Shown here: positions 63,745-64,000 of the stretch, one piece after another
How positions within the stretch are numbered: position 1 is the first letter of the stretch
Layout of the letters: every line of letters starts with the position of its first letter
Assembly: GCA_947502405.1 (NCBI GenBank)
Contig: CANMZT010000001.1
Coordinates: 366,704-430,703, forward strand
DNA: 64,000 nt
Origin: an uncultured Algibacter sp.
GTDB lineage: Bacteria > Bacteroidota > Bacteroidia > Flavobacteriales > Flavobacteriaceae
Direction of reading: 5' to 3'
Notes under the pieces: generated by a model
Seen by the model: the letters and a program-made list of their open reading frames with translations, nothing else
Database searches by the model: none
What the model was told of the DNA's origin: nothing
Program-made: the position numbers and the translations under genes

Positions 63745-64000
63745 GTTCTATTCCGCTAGGGTTACATCCATTTCAAAGTACAGGTTTTGTCAAGTTACAA
63801 AATCCCTAAAATGTATAAATGCAATCCAACCAGTAGCGTCAATTGAAAACTCCAAGTATTTTTTTAAAAAAAAGTTTAAGATATAAAGTTCAGATTTTAA
63901 GTGAATTAAAAGCGTAAAAAGCGAAGAATAAAAAAAAGAATAAAAAAGTTATTGTAGAACTAAAAAAGGGTAGTATGTTTGCACCCGCAAAAACGGGTTA
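63745..64000. other. Non-coding end of the window
   Basis: No coding frame is supported after repeat copy C. The final 150 bp become very A-rich and lead into a strong promoter, listed separately. The gene it serves starts beyond the window. Confidence 0.6.
63952..63981 (+). promoter_or_regulatory. Strong promoter, probable stable-RNA operon
   Basis: TTG at 63952-63954 and TATGTTTG at 63974-63981 are separated by 19 bp, an ideal Bacteroidota -33/-7 pair. The upstream 60 bp are A-rich like an UP element. The sequence downstream, GCACCCGCAAAAACGGG, is of a type I recall seeing before rRNA or tRNA genes in Flavobacteriaceae. The gene itself is outside the window, so the target is inference. Confidence 0.72.

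Noticed and set aside
63745..63900. Possible tRNA gene near the right end
   Set aside because: No pairing acceptor stem and no GGTTCRANNCC arm could be found in this stretch.

Overview
The window is a 64 kb stretch of a low-GC Bacteroidota chromosome, almost certainly from a marine-type Flavobacteriaceae. The evidence is the type IX secretion C-terminal domain, Bacteroidota promoters of the TAnnTTTG type, AT-rich gaps without Shine-Dalgarno sequences, many lipoproteins with a Cys close to the N terminus, and family content such as GSCFA, DUF5522, a Porin_10-like barrel and a long aromatic amino acid hydroxylase. Most of it is core chromosome. I see no prophage, transposase, CRISPR array, rRNA or complete tRNA gene.

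Region 1 (1-14.1 kb) is carbohydrate metabolism. A GH5 and a GH3 lipoprotein release glucose from beta-glucans. They are followed by a natural gluconokinase/6-phosphogluconate dehydrogenase fusion and a GntP gluconate permease. After a 3.6 kb block come a LacI-family repressor (minus strand) and, divergent from it, KDG kinase and KDPG aldolase, closed by a strong terminator. Two copies of one CG-centred palindrome flank the LacI/kinase promoter region and look like its operators. The block between (7.46-11.08 kb) is the most unusual part: a large type IX secretion substrate, a 71-residue precursor with a PVDGG-type C-terminal sorting tail, and an exosortase-family membrane peptidase, spaced by 18 and 2 bp.

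Region 2 (14.2-28.9 kb) is housekeeping: FKBP isomerase, Era and Der GTPases, a DUF3179 lipoprotein, a large thioredoxin-domain protein, a LemA-TPM-TPM operon, a MerR regulator with an M23 peptidase, alanyl-tRNA synthetase and a GSCFA protein.

Region 3 (29-44.7 kb) holds a lipoprotein and a beta-propeller protein, a TPR histidine kinase with its LuxR-type response regulator, DUF4230, rhodanese, enoyl-CoA hydratase-like protein, aromatic amino acid hydroxylase, bestrophin, DUF4136, DUF5522, a tiny HExxH membrane protein whose start codon appears degenerate, an ACC deaminase-like enzyme, a glucosaminidase/LysM lipoprotein and HemL.

Region 4 (44.7-64 kb) contains tandem alpha/beta hydrolases, lysyl-tRNA synthetase, a short YqaE/Pmp3 gene, LipB, an isolated unknown gene beside a palindromic intergenic element, PPK2, NdpA, an OmpA protein, RNase HII and a porin. 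Three copies of a dispersed GGGCGTTACC...TAACGC element lie here. The window ends on a textbook promoter that probably drives a stable-RNA operon just outside.
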